The notes under the pieces were generated by a model. It was not told the origin of the DNA. It did not search any database and saw only the letters and a program-made list of their open reading frames with translations. From JANSWP01 sp041941305 (GTDB lineage Bacteria; Bacteroidota; Bacteroidia; Chitinophagales; Saprospiraceae), in the NCBI GenBank assembly GCA_041941305.1, contig JBGTQJ010000015.1, positions 1 to 64,000 of the forward strand: a stretch of DNA of 64,000 bases, read 5' to 3'. The translations under genes and the position numbers were made by a program. Below, one piece after another: positions 7,768 through 17,485 of the stretch. Each line of letters begins with the position of its first letter. The stretch's first letter is position 1.

Positions 7768-10700
7768 ATGAAAAGCCATCTAGCCACTTTCCTTTTTAGT
7801 TTCCTTTGTTTCCAACTCTTTGCTCAACCTATCAATGATGATTGCAATGGAGTGATAGATTTGGGTGTAGCTCCTATTTGCCCCTTCCCAGATACTTTTC
7901 ACAATGTCAATGCCACTCAATCCATGGTTTTTTCAGATCCACTGGACAATATTCCCACTTGCTTTACTGGAGGTGTGATAGAAAGAGATGTCTGGTTCCA
8001 GTTCACAGTTCCAATTGATATTTTGGATTTTATGGTGACAGTTTCTGGCGTGAATGGACCAAATGGTAGTATTGCCCAACCTCAAATTGCGGTATATCGA
8101 GGCGATTGCTTATTAGATGAATTAGTGGAATTGACCTGTGCGACTTCTAATCCAGGTTCAACAGCTGTAACTATTGAATTAACAGGTTTGACGCCTGCCC
8201 TGCCTTATTTCCTGCGAATTAGCGACTGGTCTTCAAATGCCACACCCAATTGGGGTGATTTTGTCATTTGCGTTGAAGAACTCGCCCAAACCTATATTAT
8301 GGGAACTGACCTTAGCTCCAATGCTTGTTCAGGCACCTTGTTCGATTCTGGCGGACCAGACAATGATTATACTGATAACGAAAATTTCACCTTCACCATT
8401 TGCCCGGATATTTTGACTAATTGCATCAATCTGGAACTCGTCAATGCAGATATTGAAAATGGTTTTGACAACCTCACCTTTTTTGCTGGCTCAGATATCA
8501 ACGCTCCTCAAATCGGGAATTTTACAGGAAATGCCAGCAATATTTCTCTTCAGGCGGGTAGTGATTGTGTGACCGTTCAATTTGTATCAGATTTTATTGT
8601 GAGTCAGGCGGGATTTGAATTAACCTGGCAATGTGCGCCAGACTCTTGCGAAACGACCTTTATTCCTTGTGAAGACACCGAAAATATTTCTGGATTACCC
8701 TTTTCTTCAAGCGCAACCACTTGCAACTCAGGAAATGATGTAGAAACCGGACCCTGTGCCAATAGCACTGCTCTTTTAGAGGGTGAAGATTTTATTTATA
8801 CCTACAACCCCTTCAGCGATCAGTGTATTGATATTATTGTAACAGGTGCTAATTTAAACACCGGACTTTCTGTTTACAATGAATGCCCTGAATCTGCCTC
8901 AGATTGTATGGGCTTTGCTCAAAATATGACCAATGATAGCCTGATTATCCAAAATATTTCACTCACGGCTTTTCAGCCCATATTTATTGTTTTAAGCAAT
9001 GAGGACTGTACAGATTTCAGTATTCAAATCAATGAGGTAGCTTGTCCGGTTACTGCTCCCGCTCGCCCTGTTTGTGAAGATGCATTGTTGCTGAATAACT
9101 GTGAAGGCTTACCAGATTTGTTTGCAGTTTCGCAGACTTCTTTACCTAACCCAAATTATTTTCAAGCTGGAATTAATGATGGGTGTTGGACAGGTATTGG
9201 ACAAGCCCATTACACCTGGTTGTTTTTTCAGGCACAAGTTGATGGAGATTTTGGTTTTATAGCCGAAAACGGAAATGAATTTGAAAGTTCCAATCTCAAC
9301 ATTCAGGTTTGGGGACCCATTGTAGATCATGAGACGATGTGTGAGTTCATTGAAAACAATCAACCAATTCGCAGTACTGGAGCTTTAAACGCTACAAGCA
9401 GCTTAACAGGATTGACGAATGTTCATCCGGTCACCAACAATCCTATTACTGATGATTGTGAAGGAGAATCGGGAGATGGTTTTGTGTCAGCTTTGCCCGT
9501 TCAAAATGGAATGATCTATCTGGTTTTGATAAATGATTTTGATGGAAATATAGTTAATGGGGGAATTGACCTGGATTTTAGCCCAACTACAACTGGGGTT
9601 TTGGAAGGCTTGCCAGATGATACGCCACTTTCCGCTGAAGAATATACCTTGATTGGAGATGCCGTTTATGTTCCTTATAATTTTGATTATTCCTGCATTC
9701 AAATCACAGCCGCACAAAACACTCAGTCCAGTTGTGTTTGGGCAGCAAACCAAGTCAATTTTCTCGAACCCTTTAGTCAAAACATCACGATCTATTTAGG
9801 AGAAAATGACGCAGGAGCAGACGGCATTTGTATGGTTTATCATAAAAGTTTGGATGGAGCTGATGCTTGTGGTGGTACAGGAGGAGGCATTGGTTCAGAG
9901 GGTCTTTTAAACTCCTTCATTATCGAATTTGATACCTGGCAAAATACAGATTTTGACGATCCTTTTCAAGATCATATTGCAGTGAATGTAAATGGTGATA
10001 TGGGCAATCCAATTAGCGGTCCAGTTGTATTACCAAATATAGAAGATGGACAAGAGCATTTCGTCACCTTCAATTGGGATCCAGGTACCAACACTTACGA
10101 AATCTATTTTGACGGAACACTACAAATCACAGGAGTTTATGACATTGTTCAGAATTGCTTTCAGGGAGCTTCATTTGCCTATTGTGGTTTCACGGGTTCC
10201 ACAGGTGGCGCCAATAATTTGCAATATGCTTGTACCGGAGACAATGTATTTCCTACGGCAAGTTTAGATTCCATTCAGGTAGAAATATGCCAAGGTGAAT
10301 CTTTTTTTGTAGGAGGTGCAGACCAAACACAGCCTGGATTTTATACAGATGATTTTATCTCATTTAGTGGCTGTGACAGTACGATTGTGACACAATTGTT
10401 GGTTTCAGCCGCCAGTAATGATACAATTGATGTCATTCGATGTGAAGGTGAAAGTTATTTCGCAGGTGGCACCTTTCAAACCACCAGTGGTATTTATATC
10501 GATACGCTTCAAACTGCAATCGGATGTGATAGTATTGTCACAACAGATTTGCTTTTTGTGGCATTTCTCGATTCACTACAAATTCAATTGTGTGAAGGAG
10601 AAAGCTATTTTGCGGAGGGAGTAGAACAAACGACAAGCGGAGTTTATACAGACATTTTCACTTCGTCAGCTGGCTGTGACAGTGTAGTTGTTTCAAATGT

Positions 10701-11262
10701 GGAATTTGTCCCAGCCTTAGCGATTATTGAAGAAGCGGAGCCGCTCAATTGCCAAAATGGAAATTGTGCTACCCTGGATGCCAGCAATTCCACCACGGGC
10801 GACAATGTGACTTATAATTGGATCAACCTGGGACAGGCGAGCATCGAAGATGGACAAAACACTTTAAATCCGACAATTTGTGGAGGGGATACTTACCTAC
10901 TTGAAGTGACAAATGTCATCAATGGATTTACTTGTTCTGATACAGATACGCTTGTTATCATGGTGGATGAAAGCATTATTTGCGAATATCAAATTCCAAA
11001 TGCTTTTACCCCAGATGGGGATACTATGAACGATACTTTCAGTTTAATTGATGAAGGCGAAAACTTTGAAGTCATTTCTTTGACTATTTTCAATCGCTGG
11101 GGACAAGAGGTATATAGCGGAAAAGGGGACAACCATGGCTGGGACGGCAATCAGGATGGCAAACCTGCTCCATCGGATGTGTATGTCTATCATTTTGAGA
11201 TTCGAGCGATTGCGACAGAGGAGATGTTTGTGGAGCAAGGGGATTTGACATTGTTGAGGTAG
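7768..11262 (+). CDS. Large surface protein: CUB, L-type lectin, repeats, T9SS type B sorting domain
   Basis: 1164 aa with a signal peptide (to about residue 20, LFAQ). In order: a DVWFQFTV-type beta domain at about 22-170; a CUB-like domain at about 185-290 (CSGTLFDSGGPDNDY opening); two further Cys-rich beta domains; a legume/L-type lectin-like domain at about 620-825 (IYLGENDAGADGICMVYH; FIIEFDTWQNTDFDDP; DHIAVN); three repeats of about 50 residues from 832 (CQGESFFVGG, CEGESYFAGG, CEGESYFAEG, each ending GCDS); and a gliding-motility-type CHU_C domain at about 1074-1164 (PNAFTPDGD, FNRWGQEVY). CHU_C is the T9SS type B sorting signal, which keeps cargo at the cell surface. A glycan-binding adhesin is the likely role. 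Confidence 0.85.
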   Translation: MKSHLATFLFSFLCFQLFAQPINDDCNGVIDLGVAPICPFPDTFHNVNATQSMVFSDPLDNIPTCFTGGVIERDVWFQFTVPIDILDFMVTVSGVNGPNGSIAQPQIAVYRGDCLLDELVELTCATSNPGSTAVTIELTGLTPALPYFLRISDWSSNATPNWGDFVICVEELAQTYIMGTDLSSNACSGTLFDSGGPDNDYTDNENFTFTICPDILTNCINLELVNADIENGFDNLTFFAGSDINAPQIGNFTGNASNISLQAGSDCVTVQFVSDFIVSQAGFELTWQCAPDSCETTFIPCEDTENISGLPFSSSATTCNSGNDVETGPCANSTALLEGEDFIYTYNPFSDQCIDIIVTGANLNTGLSVYNECPESASDCMGFAQNMTNDSLIIQNISLTAFQPIFIVLSNEDCTDFSIQINEVACPVTAPARPVCEDALLLNNCEGLPDLFAVSQTSLPNPNYFQAGINDGCWTGIGQAHYTWLFFQAQVDGDFGFIAENGNEFESSNLNIQVWGPIVDHETMCEFIENNQPIRSTGALNATSSLTGLTNVHPVTNNPITDDCEGESGDGFVSALPVQNGMIYLVLINDFDGNIVNGGIDLDFSPTTTGVLEGLPDDTPLSAEEYTLIGDAVYVPYNFDYSCIQITAAQNTQSSCVWAANQVNFLEPFSQNITIYLGENDAGADGICMVYHKSLDGADACGGTGGGIGSEGLLNSFIIEFDTWQNTDFDDPFQDHIAVNVNGDMGNPISGPVVLPNIEDGQEHFVTFNWDPGTNTYEIYFDGTLQITGVYDIVQNCFQGASFAYCGFTGSTGGANNLQYACTGDNVFPTASLDSIQVEICQGESFFVGGADQTQPGFYTDDFISFSGCDSTIVTQLLVSAASNDTIDVIRCEGESYFAGGTFQTTSGIYIDTLQTAIGCDSIVTTDLLFVAFLDSLQIQLCEGESYFAEGVEQTTSGVYTDIFTSSAGCDSVVVSNVEFVPALAIIEEAEPLNCQNGNCATLDASNSTTGDNVTYNWINLGQASIEDGQNTLNPTICGGDTYLLEVTNVINGFTCSDTDTLVIMVDESIICEYQIPNAFTPDGDTMNDTFSLIDEGENFEVISLTIFNRWGQEVYSGKGDNHGWDGNQDGKPAPSDVYVYHFEIRAIATEEMFVEQGDLTLLR

Positions 11263-11281
11263 TGATATTATATTATTGAAA

Positions 11282-11928
11282 TCAAGACTGCCTTTCAGGA
11301 ATAAATCGCATATTTGGAACAGCCTCCCCAAACTCATCTGGATTCCAATACCGAAGCAAAAATTCTACATAGTCAATAGGGGCAATTGACGAAATCGGAA
11401 TAGGGTAAACCAGGTTTTTAGTCGAATAATTTTCAATCAAATAACGGGAAGTCTTCGGGTGATAAAGTTCACTGAATAAGTCGTAAAATAACTCTGTCTC
11501 CTCTTCTGGTCTTAGTTCTGCCATTTCCATTAATTGAATGGTGCGTGGTATGTTCTGTGACATCACAGAACCAATTCCTGAGACATAAAACTTAAGATAT
11601 ATTTCTTCCTCAAAAACTGCATCAGCTCGCAATATGGTTTGCTCTTCTTCAGTGTATATATTAAAAGGAATACTGGAAAAATCCTTTACTTGTTTCTCTA
11701 CAAACGCTTGACCATTTATGCCCAAATCCAAAAAAGTGCCAGATAGCCACCACTCGCCTTTCCATTGCGCCAGCTGCAAAGAACGTTTATTTCAGAATGG
11801 TGGAAAAAGTCTCGATTTTGGTTCAAAATCTGGAAAACTGATTCGGATAGATTAATGTACAATCGGTTAGGTTGAGCAAATAGAAAAGAAATTGGGAAAA
11901 AAAAGATGAAAAGCGATAATTTTTTCAT
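11282..11928 (-). pseudogene. Frameshifted exported protein
   Basis: The 5' piece starts at 11928 with a clean signal peptide (MKKLSLFIFFFPISFLFAQ) and runs about 45 residues to the HHSE segment. The 3' piece continues in another frame (LAQWKGEWWLSGTFLDLGI and onward) to a stop at 11282. The frames switch around 11790-11800, where a single-base change would restore one protein of about 210 aa. It could be a true pseudogene or a sequencing error in this assembly. The joined protein is Glu-rich and soluble after the signal; I do not recognise its family. No sorting domain is seen. Confidence 0.6.
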
Positions 11929-12205
11929 AATGGTTGAGTAGTCGTTGTTTTGATAAGCTCATTTGTTAAACATTGGTTTAAGCCAATTATTATCTCATGG
12001 TATCAACTTTAATGTCTTCCAAACCTTAACGGAGGTGTATTGAACCAATCCTCAAATGTGAAAAAAGAGGAGATTTTATGACTTTCACATCTGGAACTCG
12101 TTTAAACTATAAATCAACTCCACCTGAAATCCTTTCTATTCTTTAGCTCTACTTTCTTTTTTTCTCAAGTCCATGCCCAAGGCATATTCAACGCCTCCAT
12201 TCACA

Positions 12206-12368
12206 CAGAAACTCCATATTAGATGTGTTTTCCCCTTTTGGTGAGGATGCTCAAATGATCATCGATCAGGATACAAATACAAAGTTTTTAGATTTCAATC
12301 TCTTTGACTGGATGGGATTCAAGGTGGATTTGTTGGGAGTTGCAGTAGTGGCTACTTCTATGGATTAA
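12206..12368 (+). pseudogene. Decayed fragment of a secreted galactose-binding-like protein
   Basis: One open stretch reads NSILDVFSPFGEDAQMIID and TKFLDFNLFDWMGFKVDLLG before a TAA at 12366. The DxNTKFLDF pattern recalls discoidin-like modules of Bacteroidota secreted proteins, and fragments continue in other frames (GYFYGLRFGHGAN). No complete domain or start exists. The surrounding 11929-12680 has no other gene. The family link is tentative. Confidence 0.35.
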
Positions 12369-12546
12369 GATTTGGTCATGGAGCTAATTGAAACCTCAAT
12401 AAAAAAAGTAGTTATTGGACAGGATGCTGTTCGACGAATCACAGGAAAACGATTGACGGACTTACCTATTTTTATGGGCCGTAAAGGAAGTTTTCCCACT
12501 ACTAGTTTAAATCTTAGGTCTAAGCCTATAGTCTTTCTAAATCTTA

Positions 12547-12586
12547 CAACAAGCCAAGTCTTCCAGAAGAAACTTGGCTTGTTGTG
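12547..12586. terminator. 14-bp perfect hairpin
   Basis: Arms 12547-12560 (ACAACAAGCCAAGT) and 12573-12586 are perfectly complementary with a 12-base loop. It lies after the decayed fragment and about 95 bases from the end of the minus-strand T9SS gene. Confidence 0.6.
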
Positions 12587-12680
12587 ATTCTTAACCTGAT
12601 AGATTGGTTTATTATACGCAAAAAGAAAGTGTAATTTTCAACACAATAACCACATTGTAAAGTAAATCTTGAGGATAATT

Positions 12681-14009
12681 TTAATGAGAGATATTCAATT
12701 TTTGAACATAGTGTTGATTTTCATGACGAATCAAGACTAAATACAAACCATTTGGAAAAGAACTCGCATCAACAGAATAAAAATCTGATGGTTCTAATTC
12801 TTGGTTGAAAACAACTTGACTATGAATATTGATAATATAAATGGTAGTGGTAATATGGAGCTGATTTTCAAGTTGGATATTGATGATGCCACTTGTTGGA
12901 TTTGGGAATAATTGCATACCTAATTTTTCAAAAGGAATACTTTCAAAATCAGTAAAGCTTTCATAAAAATAAAATTCACGGTATCCATTCACCCACTCCA
13001 AATTATCTTCATCCCAATATTTATAAAATTCTTCGGTTGGCAAGTCAAATTCATTAAAAGTCCATACGGTGATGGATCGTTTTAACCATGTCTCATTAAC
13101 TGGATCCCAATCGTTCGTTTCTTCCATAATATGATTGTTATTGACATCATACTCATTCACATATCTAAAAGTATTTTCCATTTGACCCGTCAAATCAGAA
13201 ACGCGTTGTAATACGCGTAAAACCATATTTTGATTGGCATCAAAATTTTCAGTATCAATTTCAGTGTGTACCCACATTTCATTTTCCCAGGTAAAGAATT
13301 TATGAACGGTTTGACTTCCATCAGGCGCATATTCTGAAGTTTCTTCCCAGGCATTTTCGTAATCCATTAGATTGTCACGCCAGAATCGAACAAACTTTTT
13401 CGACTGTTTTCCATCGGTATATTCATAGAAAACATTTGTTGATTGTTTCCAATCAGTATTATTTTCCCCTTTTTCCCAATATTCGAAAGTGAGCTGATTT
13501 TCATCATCGTAGGTATAAAATATTTTTTGATTGTTTTTCCATCCATTGATTCCAACATTCCAAAATTTCAACTCTCTGACTGCCAGATTTCCCAGGTCAT
13601 CATATTCAAAATTTAAATTTACACTCTCTCGCCAAAAAGTATCTTTCCAAATTTCCCGATAAGTGTTGATTAGCAAAGCTTCATTATTGTAAGTGTAAAA
13701 AGATCTCGAATGTTGCATCCATTGGTTACTGTCTCTTCTGTATTCATATTGTTCTATTAGTAATCCTTCAACATCATACACATAAGTTACAGAATCGAAT
13801 TTAAACCAAAAGTTCGAATCCTGCTCCCAATCATCAGATAAGGACAGAATGATTCTATGTTCAATCTCATTGGCATCTGGAGTAACAATAACTGATTGTG
13901 AGGGTGGATTATCCTCAAGGGTAAGCGGCCGGTCGAGCCATTGAAAAGGATGTTGGGACCAGCAAAAAGTTGAAAGAACGAGTAATATATAAGTAAAATT
14001 GGTTTTCAT
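12681..14009 (-). CDS. Secreted protein with Trp/Tyr-rich repeats and T9SS sorting domain
   Basis: 442 aa, signal peptide at about 1-18 (TFCWSQ). Residues about 60-345 consist of seven or so units of 40-45 residues with W and F/Y at fixed places and endings such as NVFYEYTDGKQSKK, RSFYTYNNEALLIN and TSEYAPDGSQTVHK. This YxYDxxGxL-like layout is distantly like YD/RHS-type repeats and suggests an elongated beta structure. The C-terminal 80 residues (LFPNPTSGIINI; FPNGLYLVLI) are a T9SS type A sorting domain. No enzymatic motif is seen; a surface structural role is inferred. Flanked by a 290-base stretch (14010-14299) without further genes. Confidence 0.75.
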   Translation of the reverse strand: MKTNFTYILLVLSTFCWSQHPFQWLDRPLTLEDNPPSQSVIVTPDANEIEHRIILSLSDDWEQDSNFWFKFDSVTYVYDVEGLLIEQYEYRRDSNQWMQHSRSFYTYNNEALLINTYREIWKDTFWRESVNLNFEYDDLGNLAVRELKFWNVGINGWKNNQKIFYTYDDENQLTFEYWEKGENNTDWKQSTNVFYEYTDGKQSKKFVRFWRDNLMDYENAWEETSEYAPDGSQTVHKFFTWENEMWVHTEIDTENFDANQNMVLRVLQRVSDLTGQMENTFRYVNEYDVNNNHIMEETNDWDPVNETWLKRSITVWTFNEFDLPTEEFYKYWDEDNLEWVNGYREFYFYESFTDFESIPFEKLGMQLFPNPTSGIINIQLENQLHITTTIYIINIHSQVVFNQELEPSDFYSVDASSFPNGLYLVLIRHENQHYVQKLNISH

Positions 14010-14299
14010 GATTTTTTGTTTAAGATTTCCTGTCAGAATACTTTAGGAGATAATACTCAGACAGCAAATCTGTTTGTCAAATAAAGAAAGTAAGGGTTCA
14101 ATGTTCCTGTTTGTGTTATTTTTTGGCAATTAGGTAACCAACTTTTCAGTTTTTAATAGATTTTAAAATGCTATTTAGGATTTTTTTGCTAAAAGGTTAG
14201 TCCAAAACTCCTAAAGGTGAAACATAGAGCATGGATAAAAAGTAATTGATCTGGAATAGAAACCCCTCAATAGGTTCAGGCTTTCTAACCCTTAGCGTA

Positions 14300-15322
14300 T
14301 TATTTCAAATCAAGTTTATCCACGACTTCTTGTGGTATAAATCGTTGATACAAACCTTTCCTTTCAGGAGAATTTTCTAAAAAATACCAGTGTTCCATAT
14401 CCGGAAAATGAAAAGCGATCATAATATTTTCTATTTGAATGCGAATATTTTTTTCTGAATCATCAACTTTAATATTGTCTTCACCATAACTCCAACCCAT
14501 TCCGGTTACCATTGTATTTAATTCTTCTTTGGAAGGCCAATCTAATGGCTTCATGATTAATTGATAACGATGTCCAACCCTAGCAAAAGCCTGCTCCTCA
14601 ATTTCAACTACTTCTGAGACTTCCGTTACTTGAATAGAGTCAATACTAATTTTCAATTCGGGATCTTCAAAGGTTGAACCCATCATTTCAACCATCGTCT
14701 CTTTCGGAACTATCTCAAAAAGCCCTGGATGAATATATTCCATGCACGCCGAAAGTTTCCCTTCACTCAACAAGCGAAAATATTCGGTCAAATCTTCTCT
14801 AATTTCTTTAAAATGTTCTGATTCAGAATTGGATTCTTTTGCAATAAAGGCATCAAATAATTGAATTCGATTGCCATCTGGGTCAAGAATGATTACCATT
14901 CTCTTTTTGGAATTGGGATCAATGACAACATTCCCTTGTAGTTCAACCTTCTTTTTGTTTAAGAATTGAATCCATTCATCAAAATTCGATACTTCAAATC
15001 CCAATTTAAAAAAACCACTGATTCTGGCGTTTTTCGGTTGATCTTTCAATACAGTCTTTTGGGAAATCGCGCTATTCAATTCAATTAATTCAAGCAAGGC
15101 ATTATTTCTTGTAAGGTTTGCCTGTTTAATACCAAATTCTTCATTTTCTGTCTGGTTAAATACTTCATAACTTAATATTTCCGAATACCAATTCACGGAA
15201 GTTTCAATATTTTGAACAATGATTGCAGAGAAGAATGGATTAATATCAGGTGGGCTTTGGATTTGGGCTATGAGCAAAAAGCTTTGAACTAACAATAGGA
15301 AGAGAGTGAAAATAGATTTCAT
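14300..15322 (-). CDS. Exported glyoxalase/VOC-fold protein with extra C-terminal domain
   Basis: 340 aa. The first 20 residues form a signal peptide (SFLLIAQ), unusual for a VOC protein. Residues about 28-158 follow the vicinal-oxygen-chelate fold: the IVQNIETSVNWYSEIL start, FKLGFEVSNFDEWIQFL in the second half, and the closing ILDPDGNRIQLFDA. The usual metal-ligand histidines are not obvious, so metal-dependent catalysis is uncertain. Residues about 165-340 form a separate domain with YFRLLSEGKLSACMEYIHPGL, like an NTF2/SnoaL or DUF4878-type fold. The protein probably works in the periplasm. Substrate unknown. Confidence 0.7.
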   Translation of the reverse strand: MKSIFTLFLLLVQSFLLIAQIQSPPDINPFFSAIIVQNIETSVNWYSEILSYEVFNQTENEEFGIKQANLTRNNALLELIELNSAISQKTVLKDQPKNARISGFFKLGFEVSNFDEWIQFLNKKKVELQGNVVIDPNSKKRMVIILDPDGNRIQLFDAFIAKESNSESEHFKEIREDLTEYFRLLSEGKLSACMEYIHPGLFEIVPKETMVEMMGSTFEDPELKISIDSIQVTEVSEVVEIEEQAFARVGHRYQLIMKPLDWPSKEELNTMVTGMGWSYGEDNIKVDDSEKNIRIQIENIMIAFHFPDMEHWYFLENSPERKGLYQRFIPQEVVDKLDLK

Positions 15323-15492
15323 GAAATGTAAATTTTACCTAAAGTTATTCAAAATATTTACACCCCTCCAATCAGAAATGATTTTTCAGCTAGCAGAGGC
15401 GGGCAAAAATATTTAACGCGGCAAGAAATCTCTTTTGAAAAAAGTGAACGTATTGATACTAAAATTTGGTTCCTACTTCAAAAATTCAACTC

Positions 15493-16257
15493 ATGCGACC
15501 AAAACTAACCTATACCATTTGGTTCAGCCAAAGAAACGGAAGCAGCCTTTTATGCGAGGGCTTAAAATCCACAGGAATAGCAGGAAAAGTAGAAGAACAT
15601 TTTCACAAATCGCCTGATCAGCGTCTAATTGATTTGTTTCAGGTTCCAGACTATAAAACACTCCAACAAAAAATCTGGGAAAATGGGATGACCTCCAATG
15701 GGGTTTATGGCATAAAAATCAATGCGCCCAGAAAGGAGAAGGATCCCATCATTGAGGAGCTAAAAAAGATACCTGCCGCACCTTCCGATAACCCAAGCAA
15801 TTTTGGGGTTTGGAATGCCGTTTTCCCAAACTGTAAGCACATTTTCTTAACCCGGAGAAATAAAGTTAGACAAGCAGTCTCCTGGTGGAAAGCCATTGTA
15901 TCGGAAGAATGGCATCGAATTAGAAAAAAATCGATGCCTTACTCACCTGAAGAAATTATAGGCAAATATGATTTTGAGGCTATCAAACATCTACTCATTG
16001 AAACGATTTTGCGCGAAGCCCGGATTCAAGCTTTTTTGGAGGAAGGCAATGTTGTGCCATTGACGATTGTTTATGAAGATTTCATCAAGGATTATGAAGC
16101 CACTATTCGAAAAGTCATTTCTTTTTTAGACGTTGAGGAAATGGACTATACCATCGCCCAACCTTATTACGAAAAACTGGCAGACGAGGTCTCGGATGTC
16201 TGGGTGGAGCGATTTCGAGTGGAAATTCAAAAGGGCTGGGATAATATCATTTGGTAA
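15493..16257 (+). CDS. Stf0-like sulfotransferase
   Basis: 254 aa from the ATG at 15493, which starts directly before the first strand; a slightly longer frame exists. The start (TYTIWFSQRNGSSLLCEGL) matches the PAPS-binding 5'-phosphosulfate loop of Stf0 sulfotransferases (normally STPRSGSTLLC), followed by the STGIAGKVEEHF element. HIFLTRRNKVRQAVSWWKA matches the second, 3'-phosphate-binding region, and YEDFIKDYEATIRKVISFL the third. The family sulfates sugars or glycolipids such as trehalose. Odd point: the loop has NGSS instead of SGST. Neighbour context does not show the acceptor. Confidence 0.8.
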   Translation: MRPKLTYTIWFSQRNGSSLLCEGLKSTGIAGKVEEHFHKSPDQRLIDLFQVPDYKTLQQKIWENGMTSNGVYGIKINAPRKEKDPIIEELKKIPAAPSDNPSNFGVWNAVFPNCKHIFLTRRNKVRQAVSWWKAIVSEEWHRIRKKSMPYSPEEIIGKYDFEAIKHLLIETILREARIQAFLEEGNVVPLTIVYEDFIKDYEATIRKVISFLDVEEMDYTIAQPYYEKLADEVSDVWVERFRVEIQKGWDNIIW

Positions 16258-16378
16258 TTGTTAATCTTTGTACTTTCGCCCTTCCCTGAAAAACCATTAT
16301 CAGTAAATAATGATTTTATAGAATAATTAACGCAAGTTGCGAACAACAGCTTCGCCGCCCTACCGGGCGGCTCGGGAT

Positions 16379-16431
16379 GGTTTTTAAGGGGTGAAAGCAG
16401 GCATTTTGCCTGCTTTCACCCCTTAAAAACC
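16379..16431. repeat. 25-bp perfect inverted repeat
   Basis: Arms 16379-16403 and 16407-16431 are perfectly complementary around TTT. A second small hairpin (CCGCCC TAC CGGGCGG) sits at about 16354-16371 and C-rich AGCCAGCAACCAGAACCC text follows. It may terminate the sulfotransferase transcript but is longer than a normal terminator. Confidence 0.75.
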
Positions 16432-16539
16432 CCTTCGGCGAGCCAGCAACCAGAACCCAGCAAACCACTTTTTATCAATTCAGGGTTTTCTTCCTATAAA
16501 ATCATGAAAAATTCTTTTAATTTTTAAACAAGACACGCC

Positions 16540-17385
16540 ATGCGAAGATTGTCCACTATTATCCTGTTGCTTACCTTATTTACCATTTCCGCATTTGCTC
16601 AAAACAGAGACCGTTCAAAAGAAAAAACCATCAAAGTTGCCACTACCCTTAATTACTATTCTGCCCAGGAACCTTATAAATTCCCTCATGAATATACAGT
16701 TACAAGAAGCAATCTCATCCTGAATTTCATCACTGCGAATCAAGGCAGGTTTATGATAGGGGATCCGGAAGAATTGGAAGTATATCGGGAACTGGAGAAT
16801 CATTTTCCATCACAATTCGTGAATATTGGCGCAAGTGTTCAAGTAGTCAATGGGAACAACTTATTCCACGAAATTTCCTTAACCAGGTTTTCCATTTCAA
16901 AATCAGCGTTTATTGAAAATTTTTGGTTCAGGGATACCATAGGTGATCAGCAGAGAATTTCCTTTGGATATGAGCAAAAATCCGCTGCTTTTGGATTCAG
17001 GTATGAGTTTGGGAAATACTTTGGTCATCGAAAATCCAAAGTTCATTTTGGACTATCCGGTTCTTTTGAACCCTCTCTATTTTTTTATAAATGGGATCCC
17101 AAAACCTCACAGGATTTTCCTATCAAAGGGGCGATATTCAATTTTGAAATGGCAGTGATTCCCTCTCTTTCCGCAAAACTGTCCAAAAAGCTCACCCTGG
17201 ACCTCAAAGTTATTCCCAACATTTTGATAGCCGATTTTGAATCCATCAGAGAATTAAATCCTGAATTTACAGAAACCCAACAGCTAGAAAATGACTTCCG
17301 GGAATACGAATTACCGGAATTCAATGTTGCATTTAGTGTGTTACTTCGATATCAGATTAAGGAGCCTAGAAGGCGAGGAAGATAA
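16540..17385 (+). CDS. Outer-membrane beta-barrel-like protein
   Basis: 281 aa with signal peptide (about 1-20, ISAFAQ). The mature part alternates hydrophobic and polar residues in strands, for example FGYEQKSAAFGFRYEFGKYFG and FHFGLSGSFEPSLFFYKW-like stretches, and ends FNVAFSVLLRYQIKEPRRRGR. This is typical of 8-10-stranded barrels; the Arg-rich tail after the last strand is unusual, since barrels normally end in an aromatic residue. No sorting domain, so it reaches the outer membrane by the BAM pathway if the call is right. Function unknown. Confidence 0.65.
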   Translation: MRRLSTIILLLTLFTISAFAQNRDRSKEKTIKVATTLNYYSAQEPYKFPHEYTVTRSNLILNFITANQGRFMIGDPEELEVYRELENHFPSQFVNIGASVQVVNGNNLFHEISLTRFSISKSAFIENFWFRDTIGDQQRISFGYEQKSAAFGFRYEFGKYFGHRKSKVHFGLSGSFEPSLFFYKWDPKTSQDFPIKGAIFNFEMAVIPSLSAKLSKKLTLDLKVIPNILIADFESIRELNPEFTETQQLENDFREYELPEFNVAFSVLLRYQIKEPRRRGR

Positions 17386-17387
17386 TT

Positions 17388-17485
17388 CTACGATGCTGCA
17401 ATGCTACTATGCTACAATGTTTAATAATTCTCACATTGTAGAATAGCAGCATCGTAGCATTGCAGTATCGCAATATCGCAGTATC
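17388..17485. repeat. Imperfect inverted and direct repeat block
   Basis: After the barrel gene, the motif GATGCTGCAATGCTAC recurs in both orientations around an ATTGT centre, with GCAGTATCGCAATATCGCAG at its end. The arms can pair into a hairpin of about 35 bases. It may end the barrel transcript. Confidence 0.55.

Noticed and set aside
12372..12587. Plus-strand 71-codon frame
   Set aside because: Begins inside the decayed secreted-protein fragment and ends in the terminator hairpin; shows no independent protein features.
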